Assembly (NCBI GenBank): GCA_947453875.1
Contig: CANGIH010000143.1
Location: 1-6,572 of the forward strand
Origin: Planctomycetaceae bacterium
GTDB lineage: Bacteria > Planctomycetota > Planctomycetia > Pirellulales > UBA1268
DNA length: 6,572 bases
Direction: 5' to 3'
Position 1 is the first letter of the stretch. The number at the start of each line of letters is the position of its first letter. The translations under genes and the position numbers were made by a program. Positions 6,426 through 6,572 of this stretch are shown in pieces. The notes beneath the pieces were generated by a model. It saw only the letters and a list, made by a program, of their open reading frames with translations. It had not been told where the DNA came from and made no database searches.

Positions 6426-6455
6426 GAGATAGGGCCCGCCGGGGAGTGGAGTCAA
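6426..6455 (-). promoter_or_regulatory. Candidate sigma70-type promoter for the lipoprotein gene
   Basis: On the minus strand the -35 is TTGACT (6450-6455, 5/6), followed by an 18-base spacer and the -10 TATCTC (6426-6431, 3/6), about 50 bases before ATG 6374. It lies just downstream of the terminator of the preceding gene, where a new transcription unit would be expected to begin. Confidence 0.4.
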
Positions 6456-6491
6456 TCGCAGCTGCGCGGCTGGACGCTGCCGATGGGGACG

Positions 6492-6526
6492 AAAAAAGGC
6501 GGCCCGTCCCAAGGAACGGGCCGCCT
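6492..6526 (-). terminator. Strong intrinsic terminator (minus strand)
   Basis: A perfect 11-bp inverted repeat (6497-6507 and 6516-6526, arms AGGCGGCCCGT and ACGGGCCGCCT) encloses an eight-base loop. Read on the minus strand it is followed by a run of six T (6492-6497, the last overlapping the stem's A-T pair). The plus-strand side has no T-run, so it acts on transcripts coming from the right edge. Confidence 0.9.
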
Positions 6527-6557
6527 CGTCGTGCAGGCTGAAGGGATCGTGGCGTGC

Positions 6558-6572
6558 TCAGCGAGCGCCGCC
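6558..6572 (-). CDS. Possible last codons of a gene entering from the right edge
   Basis: The minus strand reads GGC GGC GCT CGC TGA, i.e. Gly-Gly-Ala-Arg-stop, with the stop codon at 6558-6560. That is about 30 bases before the strong minus-strand terminator, the usual spacing for a gene end. Only four codons are visible, so the frame and product cannot be judged; the main support is the terminator. Confidence 0.25.
   Translation of the reverse strand, partial: GGAR

Noticed and set aside
1..6572. A defence, mobile or secondary-metabolite system
   Set aside because: I found no transposase, integrase, reverse transcriptase, nuclease, toxin-antitoxin pair, direct-repeat array or biosynthetic enzyme cluster. 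The visible genes are housekeeping, signalling or envelope-type.

Overview
This is a GC-rich bacterial chromosomal segment with third codon positions mostly G or C. It carries five complete protein genes, one left-truncated gene, one tRNA and perhaps the last codons of a gene at the right edge. A soluble Ser/Thr kinase, a membrane-anchored TPR protein, a very Ala/Pro-rich lipoprotein, a tRNA lacking an encoded CCA and loose operon structure together suggest Planctomycetota (Pirellulales-like). That assignment is an inference from style, because no phylogenetic marker gene is present.

Left block, plus strand (1-2027): the C-terminal two thirds or so of an NAD-dependent D-2-hydroxyacid dehydrogenase, then a cytoplasmic eukaryotic-like Ser/Thr kinase with HGD and DIG in place of HRD and DFG. 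The kinase probably starts at ATG 924, although a GTGA overlap at 801-804 would allow coupled translation.

Middle (2028-3945): a minus-strand tRNA-Asp(GTC), a minus-strand single-pass membrane protein with a TPR domain, and a divergent plus-strand gene for a 108-residue protein whose C-terminal part resembles half of the ribosomal bL12 C-terminal domain. The 124-base gap between the two divergent starts holds two candidate sigma70-type promoters with adjoining -35 boxes.

Right block, minus strand (3956-6572): a promoter candidate, an Ala/Pro-rich lipoprotein, and 34 bases later an exported phytase-like (esterase-like) beta-propeller protein, probably co-transcribed. A strong intrinsic terminator at 6492-6526 ends the transcript of the gene entering from the right edge.

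No mobile element, CRISPR array, toxin-antitoxin pair or recognisable defence cluster is visible. The genes do not form one obvious pathway: they read as small housekeeping and cell-envelope units. The items most worth a second look are the bL12-like small protein, the variant kinase with its insert, and the lipoprotein/phytase-like pair.
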